DNA from: Micavibrio sp. UBA6145
GTDB taxonomy: Bacteria; Pseudomonadota; Alphaproteobacteria; Micavibrionales; UBA1664
Direction of reading: 5' to 3'
DNA: 64,000 nt
NCBI GenBank assembly: GCA_002423205.1
Contig: DIUZ01000024.1
Span: 255,506 to 319,505 of the forward strand
Positions 7,746 through 17,493 of this stretch are shown in pieces. The number at the start of each line of letters is the position of its first letter. Position 1 is the first letter of the stretch. Made by a program: the position numbers and the translations under genes. The notes beneath the pieces are model-generated. The model saw only the letters and a list, made by a program, of their open reading frames with translations. It ran no database searches and was not told where the DNA came from.

Positions 7746-8531
7746 ATGGAATCCCTTCTTCAAACCCTTGCAGTCGCGCAGGTCTACACCTTTATGCTGG
7801 TGTTCGTGCGCGTGGGCACGGCGTTGATGATCATGCCGGGTATCGGCGACGGATTCGTGCCGCAAAACGTGCGGCTGCTTTTTGCGCTGGCTTTCTCTGT
7901 TGTTGTATCGCCGCTGGTGGCCAAGTTCATGCCGCCCTCCGGGGATATGGGCGCGGCCTTTGTTGCCATGCTGCTGGGTGAATTCGTGATGGGCGCGTTT
8001 ATCGGCGGTATCGCCCGGTGCATGATGGCCGCGCTGGATACGGCGGGTATGTTGATCTCCATGCATATGGGGCTTGCGAACGCACAAATTTTCAACCCGG
8101 CTTTTGCGACGCAGGGGTCGATCATGGGGGCGTTTTTGTCGATCACGGGGGCATGTCTTTTGTTTGCGACCAATCTGCACCATCTTGTGCTGCAGGCGCT
8201 GATCGACAGTTACCGCACATTCCCGCCGGGCCAGATGAGCGTGGCGATGGCCGGCAACATGGCCGATACGTTTTCGAATGCGGTTACCAAGTCCTTTGCC
8301 ATCGGGGTGCAGTTCGGCATGCCGTTCATGCTGATCACCATGATGGTGTATGTGGCGATGGGTATCCTGTCGCGCGTCATGCCGCAATTGCAGGTTTTCG
8401 TGCTGTTCATGCCGGTGCAGATTGCCGCGGGTCTGCTGATCTTCACGCTGGTGGTCAGCGCGGGGATGATGTTCTGGCTTTCGGCCTATCAGGATGCGAT
8501 CAGCCTGTTCCTGTTACCGGGTGGGGGATGA
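7746..8531 (+). CDS. fliR: Flagellar export protein FliR
   Basis: A 261-aa polytopic membrane protein, the third component of the export gate. Recognised by FliR signatures such as 'FALAFSVVVSPL', 'GMLISMHMGLANAQIFNP' and the late 'MPQLQVFVLFMPVQIAAGLL'. Length is normal. flhB starts three bases after its stop, so the two are co-translated. Confidence 0.97.
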   Translation: MESLLQTLAVAQVYTFMLVFVRVGTALMIMPGIGDGFVPQNVRLLFALAFSVVVSPLVAKFMPPSGDMGAAFVAMLLGEFVMGAFIGGIARCMMAALDTAGMLISMHMGLANAQIFNPAFATQGSIMGAFLSITGACLLFATNLHHLVLQALIDSYRTFPPGQMSVAMAGNMADTFSNAVTKSFAIGVQFGMPFMLITMMVYVAMGILSRVMPQLQVFVLFMPVQIAAGLLIFTLVVSAGMMFWLSAYQDAISLFLLPGGG

Positions 8532-8534
8532 TCT

Positions 8535-9602
8535 ATGTCTGGCGACGACAGCGACGATTCCCAGAAGACCGAAGATCCGACCCCCAAGAAACTGGACGAG
8601 GCACGCAAGCGCGGCCAGGTGCCGATGAGCAAGGAGACCAACACATGGCTCATGCTTCTGGTCGGCACCATCGTTATTGCGGGCATGGCCCCGCATATGA
8701 TGAAACAATTATCCATCCTGATGGAAACCTTCATCGAACAATCGTGGCAATTGTCGGAAAGCCCCGGCACGCTTCCGATTTTGAAGGGGCTGTTCTTTGA
8801 TATCCTCACCATCCTGATGGCGCCGATCCTTGTGCTGTTCCTTGCGGCGGCCGCCGGACCGTTCGCTCAGGTGGGACCGCTTTATTCCATCGAAAGCATC
8901 ATGCCCAAGATGGACAAGGTGTCGCCGGTGGCGGGGTTCAAGCGACTGTTCTCGAGCCGGTCGCTGTTCGAATTCCTCAAAGGCCTGGCCAAGGTCGTGC
9001 TCATCGGCTGGGTCTCGTGGGAGGTGCTCAAGCCCTATATCAACGATCTGGACCGTGTCATCGACATGTCGATGATCGACGTGCTGGCCGAGATGATGCG
9101 CCTGTTCGTCAAACTGATGACGGCCATCCTGACGATGTATTTCCTGCTGGCGGGGGCCGATCTCGTGTTCCAGCGTTACACGCATTACAAACAGATGCGC
9201 ATGAGCCGCCAGGAGATCAAAGACGAGTATAAACAGACCGAAGGCGACCCGCATGTGCGTTCCCGCCTGCGCCAGATACGGATGGAACGCGCCCGCAAGC
9301 GCATGATGCAGAGTGTCCCTGAATCCACAGTGGTCATCACCAACCCGACCCATTACGCGATTGCCCTGAAATACGAACCGGCGGAGATGGACGCGCCGAA
9401 ATGCGTCGCCAAGGGGCTGGACCAGATTGCCCTGCGCATACGCCAGGTGGCGGAAGAGAACGATGTCATCATCGTTGAAAACCCGCCGCTGGCCCGGACC
9501 CTGCACAAAGCCATGGAAATAGACGATTTCATCCCGGCCGAGCATTACAAGGCGGTGGCGGAAGTGATCTCGTATGTCTTCCGCCTGAAGAAACGTTTAT
9601 AA
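8535..9602 (+). CDS. flhB: Flagellar export specificity switch FlhB
   Basis: A 355-aa protein with an N-terminal charged segment ('SQKTEDPTPKKLDEARKRGQ', the FlhB signature), four membrane helices to about residue 210, and a cytoplasmic domain carrying the self-cleavage motif NPTH at residues 270-273. Autocleavage switches export from rod/hook to filament substrates. This full-length, cleavable FlhB coexists with the small FlhB-C paralogue at 5.7-6.1 kb. cckA starts 11 bases downstream, so the flagellar unit may extend into it. Confidence 0.98.
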   Translation: MSGDDSDDSQKTEDPTPKKLDEARKRGQVPMSKETNTWLMLLVGTIVIAGMAPHMMKQLSILMETFIEQSWQLSESPGTLPILKGLFFDILTILMAPILVLFLAAAAGPFAQVGPLYSIESIMPKMDKVSPVAGFKRLFSSRSLFEFLKGLAKVVLIGWVSWEVLKPYINDLDRVIDMSMIDVLAEMMRLFVKLMTAILTMYFLLAGADLVFQRYTHYKQMRMSRQEIKDEYKQTEGDPHVRSRLRQIRMERARKRMMQSVPESTVVITNPTHYAIALKYEPAEMDAPKCVAKGLDQIALRIRQVAEENDVIIVENPPLARTLHKAMEIDDFIPAEHYKAVAEVISYVFRLKKRL

Positions 9603-9613
9603 TCCTGAATCGC

Positions 9614-12163
9614 ATGGCCGATCGTCCCGATATCTCACCCACCGACCCGCTTTCTCATTCGACCGAGGGCCTTATCCGCCATGATCTCACCGAAGCCGTA
9701 GGCCGCTTTTCCCCGCCGCGCCGTACGGGCGGGCCAGACACCACGGTTTATTGGACCATATTGCTGACCTCGTGCCTTGCCTTGGCCTGTATGCTGGTCA
9801 TGTGGCATGTCGATGTCCTGAACTGGCACCGCCAGCATATCCAACTGATCGTTCTGGCGCTTGTTGTCATGGTTCTGGCCAGCGCCGGTTTCGTGGTACA
9901 GGCCGCCCGCAATGTCAGCCGCGAACGCAGCATTCTGGACGAGATATTCCACGGCGGTGCCAAGACGGGACGCCTTGTCACTGATTTCGGCCGCCGTACG
10001 GTCCTGATGAATGACATGTTCCGCGATATTTGCGGGGAGCTTCTGGGCAGCAATGAAGACATATCGCTCAATTCCCTGCGCAAGATATTCGAGCCGGTGC
10101 CGGAAAGCCTGGAGCGTATCGAGCTTATGATCGATCTTGCCTATCGCGGCACGGCCGAACGTATTCAATTACCGACCATGGCACAGGGGTACCGCCGCTG
10201 GATCAAGATTGAGGCGCAACCGGTGCCCGGCTGGGTCGGCACCGTCAACTGGCGTATCGAAGACATTACCGAGCGTCATGAGCTGGACGCCGCCGTGCAT
10301 GCCGAGCGCGAGAAGCTGATCGACTTTACGGACAATGCGCCGGTCGGTTTTTTCTCTGCCGGTGAAGATGGTCGTTTCCTTTTCGTCAACGCCACGCTGG
10401 CGCGCTGGCTGGGTACGGATATCGACACACTTCTGACTTTGGGCCGTGTCCATACCTATCTGGCGGAACCGCCGGTGGATGCGAAGCCGTATGACCTGAC
10501 CACCGAAGGCGGACAGCGCCAGGTCGTCGAACTGAAAATGAAGGGCCCTGCGGGCAAGATTTTCCAGGCATCCATAAACCAGTCTGTGGTGACGGAGGCG
10601 GACGGCAAGGTGCGTACCCGCGCGGTCGTGCACGACCTGACGAGCGAGCGCGAAATGCGCGAGGCGCTCAAGGATTCCGAAGACCGTTTCCAGACCTTCT
10701 TCAACGAAGCGCCGCTGGGCATTGCGCTGATCGACAATCACGGGCTTCTGTCTGACTGCAACAAGGCGCTGGCCAGCATGATGGGCATGGCGGTTGAATC
10801 CATCGAAGGCCGCAATTTCGATTCCGTTATCGCCGACAAGGACCGCGCGAAACTCAGCGCCGCCATGGCGACGATCGAGGAGGGCCGCTCCATGGACCCC
10901 ATGGAGGTGACACTGAAAGGGCAGGACCGCGACGTGGTGGTGCAGATGCACGCCCGGAAATACCGTGGCCGCAACATTGTCGTTCACTTCATCAACCTGA
11001 CCGAACAAAAGGCGCTGGAAGCCCAGTTTACCCAGTCGCAGAAAATGCAGGCGGTGGGGCAACTGGCGGGCGGGGTCGCGCACGACTTCAACAACCTTCT
11101 GACGGCAATGATCGGTTTCTGCGACCTGTTATTGCTGCGCCACAAGCCGGGCGACCCGTCGTTCAACGACATCATGCAGATCAAACAGAATGCCAACCGC
11201 GCGGCGAACCTTGTTCGCCAGCTTTTGGCATTCTCGCGCCAGCAGACGCTCCAGCCCAAGATTTTGGATGTTACGGATACGCTGACCGAGCTGTCGCATC
11301 TGATGCGGCGCCTGATCGGGGTGATGATCGAACTGGATATCGTCCACGACGCCGCCAGCGGCCTGATCAAGGCCGACGAAGGCCAGATGGAACAGGTGCT
11401 GATCAACCTTGTCGTCAATGCCCGCGATGCCATGAACGGGCAGGGCAAGCTGACGATCAAAACGCAGCAAGTCGTAACAACCGCCCCGCAGCAGCGCGGT
11501 GCCGACACCATGCCGGCGGGCGACTGGGTATGCATTTCCGTGGCCGATACCGGCTGCGGTATTCCGCGTGAAAACATCAGCCGTATTTTCGAACCATTCT
11601 TCACCACCAAGCCGGTGGGGTCGGGTACGGGGCTGGGGCTTTCGACTGTTTACGGCATTATCCGCCAGACCGGCGGGTATGTGCATGTGGACTCGGTCAT
11701 CGGGTCGGGGACGACATTTTCCATCTACCTGCCGCGCAGTGCGCAGGGCCTGACGTCGAAGGCGGCTGCCGCCAAGATCGAAGACAAGGCCGCTGACCTG
11801 ACCGGTACCGCCACCATCCTGCTGGTGGAGGACGAGGACGCCGTGCGTGCCTTCAGCACCCGTGCGCTGACCAACAAGGGGTATCAGGTACTGGACGCGC
11901 CGGGCGGCGAGACCGCGCTTGAGGTGCTCAAGGCCCATGGCCAGGCACCGGACCTGGTGGTGACCGATGTCATCATGCCGGAAATGGACGGCCCGACACT
12001 GGCGACCCATATCCGCGAAATGTACCCGGATGTGCCGATTATCTTCGTGTCCGGCTATACGGAAGACAAGTTCAAGGGCCAGTTCGGCGAGAACACGTAT
12101 TTCCTGCCCAAGCCGTTTACGCTGCAGCAATTGGCGGCGAAGGTTAAGGACGTTCTGGCATAA
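9614..12163 (+). CDS. cckA: Cell-cycle hybrid histidine kinase CckA
   Basis: An 849-aa membrane hybrid kinase that in alphaproteobacteria phosphorylates ChpT and through it CtrA and CpdR. Visible layout: two membrane helices (about residues 50-100), PAS-like domains (about 115-460), a HisKA dimerisation domain with 'GQLAGGVAHDFNN' (phosphoacceptor His490), an ATPase domain with 'DTGCGIPRENI' and 'GSGTGLGLSTVYGI', and a C-terminal receiver with Asp785 in 'VTDVIMPEMDG'. This architecture and the flhB neighbour match CckA. CtrA controls class II flagellar genes in Caulobacter, which makes the linkage functionally sensible. A convergent gene and a terminator follow. Confidence 0.93.
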   Translation: MADRPDISPTDPLSHSTEGLIRHDLTEAVGRFSPPRRTGGPDTTVYWTILLTSCLALACMLVMWHVDVLNWHRQHIQLIVLALVVMVLASAGFVVQAARNVSRERSILDEIFHGGAKTGRLVTDFGRRTVLMNDMFRDICGELLGSNEDISLNSLRKIFEPVPESLERIELMIDLAYRGTAERIQLPTMAQGYRRWIKIEAQPVPGWVGTVNWRIEDITERHELDAAVHAEREKLIDFTDNAPVGFFSAGEDGRFLFVNATLARWLGTDIDTLLTLGRVHTYLAEPPVDAKPYDLTTEGGQRQVVELKMKGPAGKIFQASINQSVVTEADGKVRTRAVVHDLTSEREMREALKDSEDRFQTFFNEAPLGIALIDNHGLLSDCNKALASMMGMAVESIEGRNFDSVIADKDRAKLSAAMATIEEGRSMDPMEVTLKGQDRDVVVQMHARKYRGRNIVVHFINLTEQKALEAQFTQSQKMQAVGQLAGGVAHDFNNLLTAMIGFCDLLLLRHKPGDPSFNDIMQIKQNANRAANLVRQLLAFSRQQTLQPKILDVTDTLTELSHLMRRLIGVMIELDIVHDAASGLIKADEGQMEQVLINLVVNARDAMNGQGKLTIKTQQVVTTAPQQRGADTMPAGDWVCISVADTGCGIPRENISRIFEPFFTTKPVGSGTGLGLSTVYGIIRQTGGYVHVDSVIGSGTTFSIYLPRSAQGLTSKAAAAKIEDKAADLTGTATILLVEDEDAVRAFSTRALTNKGYQVLDAPGGETALEVLKAHGQAPDLVVTDVIMPEMDGPTLATHIREMYPDVPIIFVSGYTEDKFKGQFGENTYFLPKPFTLQQLAAKVKDVLA

Positions 12164-12190
12164 AAAACCCGGTGCGTTTGCGGCACCGGG
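12162..12190 (-). terminator. Terminator between cckA and the 151-aa gene
   Basis: An eight-base stem CCCGGTGC (12168-12175) pairs with GCACCGGG (12183-12190). Read on the minus strand it is followed by six T's, so it is a good terminator for the 151-aa gene; on the plus strand it comes right after the cckA stop and may also act there. Confidence 0.8.
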
Positions 12191-12212
12191 CTTAAATTCC
12201 AATCTTTAAATC

Positions 12213-12668
12213 TTAAGCCATGGCTGGCTGCGGGTTGCCTACGCCGCTCAGCAGGTTGCGCACCACGGCGCCCAGGCTGGGCTGTTTGTTGGACGGCTGG
12301 GTCACGCCCGTCATCTCGTCGCGCAAGCGGGAATCAAACGGTGCGCTGTACAGCAGGTCTTCATTGGCTTTCTGGCGCTGGGACGCGGGCAGCAATGCAA
12401 CCGAGTCGCGTGCCAGTTCGAGCAGGCGGATATCCCCGAACATGTTCATATGGGTCGGCGTTCTGCGGAAGGCTTCCATAGCCGCGCCGAAACGGCGTTC
12501 GCCGGGCATGGTGCCGATCATCAGTTCGACGAAAGGCACGAAATCGGCGTCGCGGTAATTGGCCCCCTTGTTGGCGGTCAGGACGGCCGTGAAATCTTCG
12601 GCGCTGACTGTCTGGTGGGTGGCGATGGTGTGCTGAATGGCGCTGAGGTCGCCGGGCTGGTAGGTCAT
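12213..12668 (-). CDS. Hypothetical protein, 151 aa
   Basis: A soluble 151-aa protein without signal peptide or membrane segment. The start at 12668 has a strong ribosome site (AAGGGAG) about nine bases ahead and the gene ends in a good terminator, so it is probably real and monocistronic. Mostly helical in pattern; the C-terminal 40 residues are Pro/Ser/Asn-rich. I do not recognise the family. It lies convergent to cckA and divergent from pdxS. Confidence 0.7.
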   Translation of the reverse strand: MTYQPGDLSAIQHTIATHQTVSAEDFTAVLTANKGANYRDADFVPFVELMIGTMPGERRFGAAMEAFRRTPTHMNMFGDIRLLELARDSVALLPASQRQKANEDLLYSAPFDSRLRDEMTGVTQPSNKQPSLGAVVRNLLSGVGNPQPAMA

Positions 12669-12869
12669 TTTGTAGTCTCCCTTGGTAAACTTGCCGGTTT
12701 ATCCGGTTACTTGTGTCCATAACGTGACCACATGCCGCAGGCGGTTACTATCTGCGCCGCAGCAGAAAACGTGAAATTTTATGACCCGGATATTCAAGAA
12801 ACCTTGATTTTCAGCCCTGTGGGTGCCATTGATAGCCCCGAAAAATCCTTAAAAAGGCTGTTATTAACC

Positions 12870-13754
12870 ATGACCACTTCCAACGTCATCAATCTGAAAA
12901 CCGGTTTGGCCGAAATGCTTAAGGGCGGCGTCATCATGGACGTGGTTACCGCCGATCAGGCCAAGGTGGCCGAAGATGCCGGCGCGGTCGCCGTCATGGC
13001 GCTGGAACGTGTACCAAGTGACATTCGCGCCGCCGGCGGCGTTGCCCGGATGAGCCCGCCCGAACTGGTCCAGAAGATCATGGAAACGGTCTCCATCCCG
13101 GTCATGGCCAAATGCCGCATCGGCCATTTCGCCGAAGCGCAGATCCTGGAAGCCATCGGCGTCGATTACATCGACGAGTCCGAAGTGCTGACCCCGGCGG
13201 ACGACGAATACCACATCAACAAGCACGACTTTAAAGTGCCCTTCGTGTGCGGTGCCAAAAACCTGGGTGAAGCCCTGCGCCGTATCGGCGAGGGCGCGGC
13301 CCTGATGCGCACCAAGGGCGAACCCGGCACCGGCAATATCGTCGAAGCCGTGCGCCACCTGCGCGCGATGAACACGGCCATGCGCCGCGTTCAGCTGATG
13401 GACGATTCCGAACTCATGACGGAAGCCAAGAACCTTGGCGCGCCGTATGAGCTGGTCAAGATGATCAAGCGCGACGGCAAGCTGCCGGTGCCGAATTTTG
13501 CAGCCGGTGGTATTGCAACACCGGCCGATGCGGCGCTGTGCATGCAGCTGGGTGCCGAAACCGTGTTCGTGGGTTCGGGTATTTTCAAATCCGAAGATCC
13601 CAAGACATTCGCCAAAGCCATCGTCAAGGCAACCGCGCATTTCAACGATCCGAAAATGGTGCTTGAGGCATCCAAAGGCCTGGGCATTGCCATGACGGGC
13701 ATCGAGATCTCGAAGATCGATGCGCCGATGCTGATGGCAAATCGGGGTTGGTAA
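12870..13754 (+). CDS. pdxS: Pyridoxal 5'-phosphate synthase, synthase subunit PdxS
   Basis: A 294-aa TIM-barrel enzyme that condenses ribose 5-phosphate, glyceraldehyde 3-phosphate and ammonia to pyridoxal 5'-phosphate. The catalytic Lys81 is present in 'SIPVMAKCRIGH', Asp24 in 'GGVIMDVVTADQA', and the phosphate loop in 'MRTKGEPGTGNI'. I start it at 12870, which gives the family length; an in-frame ATG at 12732 would add an unrelated 46 residues. Partner PdxT is encoded at 14157, with a VOC-family gene in between. PdxST is uncommon in alphaproteobacteria, where PdxA/PdxJ dominate. Confidence 0.97.
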   Translation: MTTSNVINLKTGLAEMLKGGVIMDVVTADQAKVAEDAGAVAVMALERVPSDIRAAGGVARMSPPELVQKIMETVSIPVMAKCRIGHFAEAQILEAIGVDYIDESEVLTPADDEYHINKHDFKVPFVCGAKNLGEALRRIGEGAALMRTKGEPGTGNIVEAVRHLRAMNTAMRRVQLMDDSELMTEAKNLGAPYELVKMIKRDGKLPVPNFAAGGIATPADAALCMQLGAETVFVGSGIFKSEDPKTFAKAIVKATAHFNDPKMVLEASKGLGIAMTGIEISKIDAPMLMANRGW

Positions 13755-14167
13755 TGGCGATTGTCGTTCCGGAACTGACGTGTTCGGATTACGACGTTAC
13801 GCTGAATTTCTATATCGGTATTCTCGGCTTTCGCATTGTTCATGCTACGCCTGACCATGGATATGCATTTCTGGAACGTGAAGGCGCAGAACTTATGATT
13901 GATACGCTGGGCAAGGGGCGAACCTGGACCAGCGGGACCATGGAGCGGCCATTTGGGCGCGGGCTTAATCTTCGCATTGAAGTTAAAGATATTCAGGTTG
14001 TGTACAACGCCGTGAAATCTGCGGGCTTGCGGATGGCCATGGAGATGGAAGATATTTGGTACCCACGTGGCAAACAGGAAAAAGGTAATCGCCAGTTTAT
14101 TGTCAGCGATCCAGATGGTTACCTATTGCGGTTTTATCAGGATTTGGGGTTGAGAGATGTCGCGTAA
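13754..14167 (+). CDS. VOC-superfamily (glyoxalase/bleomycin-resistance) protein
   Basis: A 137-aa protein of the vicinal-oxygen-chelate fold: two beta-alpha-beta-beta-beta units, opening with 'PELTCSDYDVTLNFYIGILG' and closing with 'FIVSDPDGYLLRFYQDLG', the pattern of bleomycin-resistance-like members. Its ATG overlaps the pdxS stop by one base (TAATG), and its 3' end overlaps pdxT by 11 bases, so it is translated inside the pdx operon. Third positions are noticeably richer in A/T than in pdxS, suggesting later insertion. No role in vitamin B6 synthesis is known for this family; substrate unknown. Confidence 0.88.
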   Translation: MAIVVPELTCSDYDVTLNFYIGILGFRIVHATPDHGYAFLEREGAELMIDTLGKGRTWTSGTMERPFGRGLNLRIEVKDIQVVYNAVKSAGLRMAMEMEDIWYPRGKQEKGNRQFIVSDPDGYLLRFYQDLGLRDVA

Positions 14168-14729
14168 ACCGATCGTCGGCGTTCTGGCCCTTCAGGGGTG
14201 TGTGGACCGGCATGCGCCGCATATAGAGGCGGCGGGCGGTGTGTTCAGGGCGGTGAAGACGGCGGAACAGATCAACGCCGTCGATGCCTATATCCTGCCC
14301 GGCGGCGAGAGCACGACCATGTTGAAGCTCATCGATACGTTCGGGCTTTGGGATGTGCTGGCGGGTAATTTTTCGGCCAAGCCGGTCTGGGGTATTTGTG
14401 CGGGGTCCATTCTGATGGCCGAGAATGTCTGGGTGGATGAAAACAAGACGAAGACGCAGAAATCCTTCGGCCTAATGCCGGTAGAAATCGTTCGCAACGG
14501 TTACGGCCGACAGCTGGACAGCCACGTGGGCGTCATCGACGGGTACAATGTCAGCTTCATCCGCGCACCCGTGGTAACGGGCGTGGCGGATACGGTTCAG
14601 GTTCTCGCGGAAGAGGGCGGCATTCCGGTGTGGCTGAAATTCGGTAAACATAGACTTTCCACCTTTCACGCGGAGCTGACGATGGACCACCCATCACCCA
14701 TGCACCGCGAATTTATTTCAGGAATTTAA
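14157..14729 (+). CDS. pdxT: Pyridoxal 5'-phosphate synthase, glutaminase subunit PdxT
   Basis: A 190-aa class I glutamine amidotransferase that supplies ammonia to PdxS. Visible features: 'GVLALQGCVDRH' at the N-terminus, oxyanion region 'LPGGESTTM', nucleophile Cys81 in 'VWGICAGSI', and the His-x-Glu pair in 'TFHAELTMD'. Length is normal. It overlaps the VOC gene and its last 12 bases overlap the end of the convergent 106-aa gene. Confidence 0.96.
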   Translation: MSRKPIVGVLALQGCVDRHAPHIEAAGGVFRAVKTAEQINAVDAYILPGGESTTMLKLIDTFGLWDVLAGNFSAKPVWGICAGSILMAENVWVDENKTKTQKSFGLMPVEIVRNGYGRQLDSHVGVIDGYNVSFIRAPVVTGVADTVQVLAEEGGIPVWLKFGKHRLSTFHAELTMDHPSPMHREFISGI

Positions 14730-15038
14730 TACGGCGACCGGGAACGAACGGATGTCGTTGGCTGCACCCGGAACGCGTTCGCACGGGGTGTGCAGGGCCT
14801 TCATGATGCGGTCGGACATGCTGCCAGACCCCACGCCACTTTTTACGACTCCCAGGCGGCGGTAATGCATACGCATATTACGAAGGACTTCACGGATGGC
14901 ACCGTCTTCGGACGGGGCGACGGCCATATAGGCACCGCCGCCGGCACGGGCAATATATTTGTCCTGCAGGGCCGGAACGTTGCGGCCATCGGTGCGCAGG
15001 CGGATCTTGTCGATTCTGACTTCGAATTTATTGGGCAT
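14718..15038 (-). CDS. Candidate SOS-controlled protein, 106 aa, unknown function
   Basis: A basic 106-aa protein, no signal peptide or membrane segment, with a short Gly/Ser-rich loop ('VVKSGVGSGSMSDR'). The start at 15038 has the ribosome site AGGAG seven bases ahead. A perfect TATAAT lies at 15054-15059 on its strand and a GTTC-N7-GTTC LexA box (15077-15091) falls at its -35 region. It is divergent from recA, so damage induction is likely (inferred from the site, not shown). I do not recognise the family. Its 3' end overlaps pdxT by 12 bases. Confidence 0.75.
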   Translation of the reverse strand: MPNKFEVRIDKIRLRTDGRNVPALQDKYIARAGGGAYMAVAPSEDGAIREVLRNMRMHYRRLGVVKSGVGSGSMSDRIMKALHTPCERVPGAANDIRSFPVAVLNS

Positions 15039-15053
15039 GGGTGACTCCTAAGG

Positions 15054-15059
15054 ATTATA
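15054..15059 (-). promoter_or_regulatory. -10 element of the 106-aa gene
   Basis: TATAAT on the minus strand, 15 bases before the start codon. The region 17 bases further upstream lacks a good -35 and is instead occupied by a LexA-type repeat. Confidence 0.55.
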
Positions 15060-15076
15060 AGGGCTGACTGGTGTTT

Positions 15077-15091
15077 GTTCTTCTAATGTTC
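15077..15091 (+). promoter_or_regulatory. LexA (SOS) box 1, GTTC-N7-GTTC
   Basis: GTTC at 15077-15080 and 15088-15091, seven bases apart: the direct repeat bound by LexA in alphaproteobacteria. It is the distal box for recA and the proximal one for the divergent 106-aa gene. Confidence 0.75.
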
Positions 15092-15140
15092 CAAACGTTC
15101 CACAAGCTAATCCGGTTCCTTATCCACCGTCAAGCGAAAT

Positions 15141-15155
15141 GTTCTATTTTTGTTC
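15141..15155 (+). promoter_or_regulatory. LexA (SOS) box 2, GTTC-N7-GTTC
   Basis: GTTC at 15141-15144 and 15152-15155. The second half directly abuts a TTGACC -35-like hexamer (15156-15161) of the recA promoter. Confidence 0.8.
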
Positions 15156-15164
15156 TTGACCGAT

Positions 15165-15179
15165 GTTCCGCTTTCGTTC
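15165..15179 (+). promoter_or_regulatory. LexA (SOS) box 3, GTTC-N7-GTTC
   Basis: GTTC at 15165-15168 and 15176-15179, 69 bases before the recA start and downstream of the -35-like TTGACC, so bound LexA would cover the promoter spacer. Confidence 0.8.
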
Positions 15180-15247
15180 ATCTTTAGATTCATCGAAACA
15201 GGGCCGTTATCAATAGGCCGAAAACACGCTAGATAAGGGAAGACCAC

Positions 15248-16417
<1,170 letters not shown>

Positions 16418-16466
16418 TCCGGCGAGCCCCCGGTTATCCATGCACAAGCGTAAGAGCCCTTACGCA

Positions 16467-16498
16467 AAAAAAGCCGCCTGTTGCAGGGCGGCTTTTTT
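16467..16498. terminator. Bidirectional terminator recA / zeta-like gene
   Basis: AAAAAAGCCGCC (16467-16478) pairs with GGCGGCTTTTTT (16487-16498) around an eight-base loop. It has T-runs on both strands and lies between two convergent genes. Confidence 0.9.
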
Positions 16499-16521
16499 CT
16501 TTTCGGGATGACTGTTCCGGC

Positions 16522-17448
16522 TTAGAGGGCCAGGCGCGGGGAAGGCCGGCTGACAATTGCGCGTGACCCGCTTTGGGACGCAAGCGCCTTATGCGTTGCA
16601 CAGATTTTTTCGATGCTGACGCCTGTGTCCTTGCTGTTGGCATCGAAGGCTTCGGCAGCGTCTTGGTTGACGATGCTTTGTGCGCCTTTCGGTGCCGAAG
16701 TTGCCGCATGGATCAGGGCGGTGGATGATTTGCTGCGCCAGTAGATGTTGAAAATATCGGCGTAGCGCAGATAAGTATCGATATTGTGCATCACATCGTT
16801 GCCCTTAAGGGTAACGAATTCCGGATTGACGTAGGCTTCGCCGCGATCAAAACGTTTTTGCGTTTCCTGCTGCTTGATTGCCGTGGGGGCGTCGCAGAGA
16901 TCGAGTTCGATGTTGTAGGCGTTATCACGCACATTGGCCAAAAATTCACCGATGTGGAAGTTATGTGCGCTGGTTTCAAAAGCGACGGGCAGGCCATGCG
17001 ACACGCAGTCGTTCAGCAGGCGGTCAGCTACGTATTTGGCTGCCATTGTCCATGTGATGGAGGTCTCACGCAGGGCGGTGCGGTGTGTGGTGTCGGCGCT
17101 GGTGTGTCCACCATGCAGGTCGCAGGCGGTCTCGAAATAGGCGGCCAGGTGGCTGAGTTCGCCTTTGACGGTCGGGAATTCACCCATGATGTCGTCAATG
17201 TCGATGCGGATGTAACCGCGGCCATTGGCTTTCGCTGTTTCGGCCTTTTTGCGCAGATGCGTGGTTTTGCCTGCACCCGGGGCGCCGGCAGTGATCAGCA
17301 GGGAACGGTCTTCCTTGCCACCATGTTCGGCCATGAGGCGGTCACGGATTTCAAGATATGTGGCATTGATTTCGAGGCGTTGGGCTGCGTTGTAACGGGC
17401 AAGGTAGGTATCCAGCACGCGCTGGGGAACGATGGGATTGGAAGACAT
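16522..17448 (-). CDS. Zeta-toxin-like P-loop kinase
   Basis: A 308-aa protein with Walker A 'TAGAPGAGKTT' (Lys61), then 'YIRIDIDDIMGEFP' and 'AVAFETSAHN'-like features ('GLPVAFETSAHN') in the order seen in zeta toxins, which phosphorylate UDP-N-acetylglucosamine and so block cell-wall synthesis. The C-terminal 90 residues are less conserved in pattern. The start at 17448 has AGGTGAT close ahead. No epsilon-type antitoxin gene is adjacent on either strand, so it may be a solitary housekeeping or effector kinase. Two palindromes lie upstream. Substrate is not provable from sequence. Confidence 0.75.
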   Translation of the reverse strand: MSSNPIVPQRVLDTYLARYNAAQRLEINATYLEIRDRLMAEHGGKEDRSLLITAGAPGAGKTTHLRKKAETAKANGRGYIRIDIDDIMGEFPTVKGELSHLAAYFETACDLHGGHTSADTTHRTALRETSITWTMAAKYVADRLLNDCVSHGLPVAFETSAHNFHIGEFLANVRDNAYNIELDLCDAPTAIKQQETQKRFDRGEAYVNPEFVTLKGNDVMHNIDTYLRYADIFNIYWRSKSSTALIHAATSAPKGAQSIVNQDAAEAFDANSKDTGVSIEKICATHKALASQSGSRAIVSRPSPRLAL

Positions 17449-17493
17449 TCATCACCTGTAGGTTAAAGATGCCGGAACCCATATGCCTGTTTA

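Noticed and set aside
7374..8387. 337-aa frame antisense to fliQ and fliR
   Set aside because: Extremely His/Arg/Asp-rich, a typical shadow of GC-rich membrane-protein codons.
12732..12869. Upstream ATG extending PdxS
   Set aside because: Would add 46 residues absent from the family; the ATG at 12870 gives standard length and residue numbering (Lys81).
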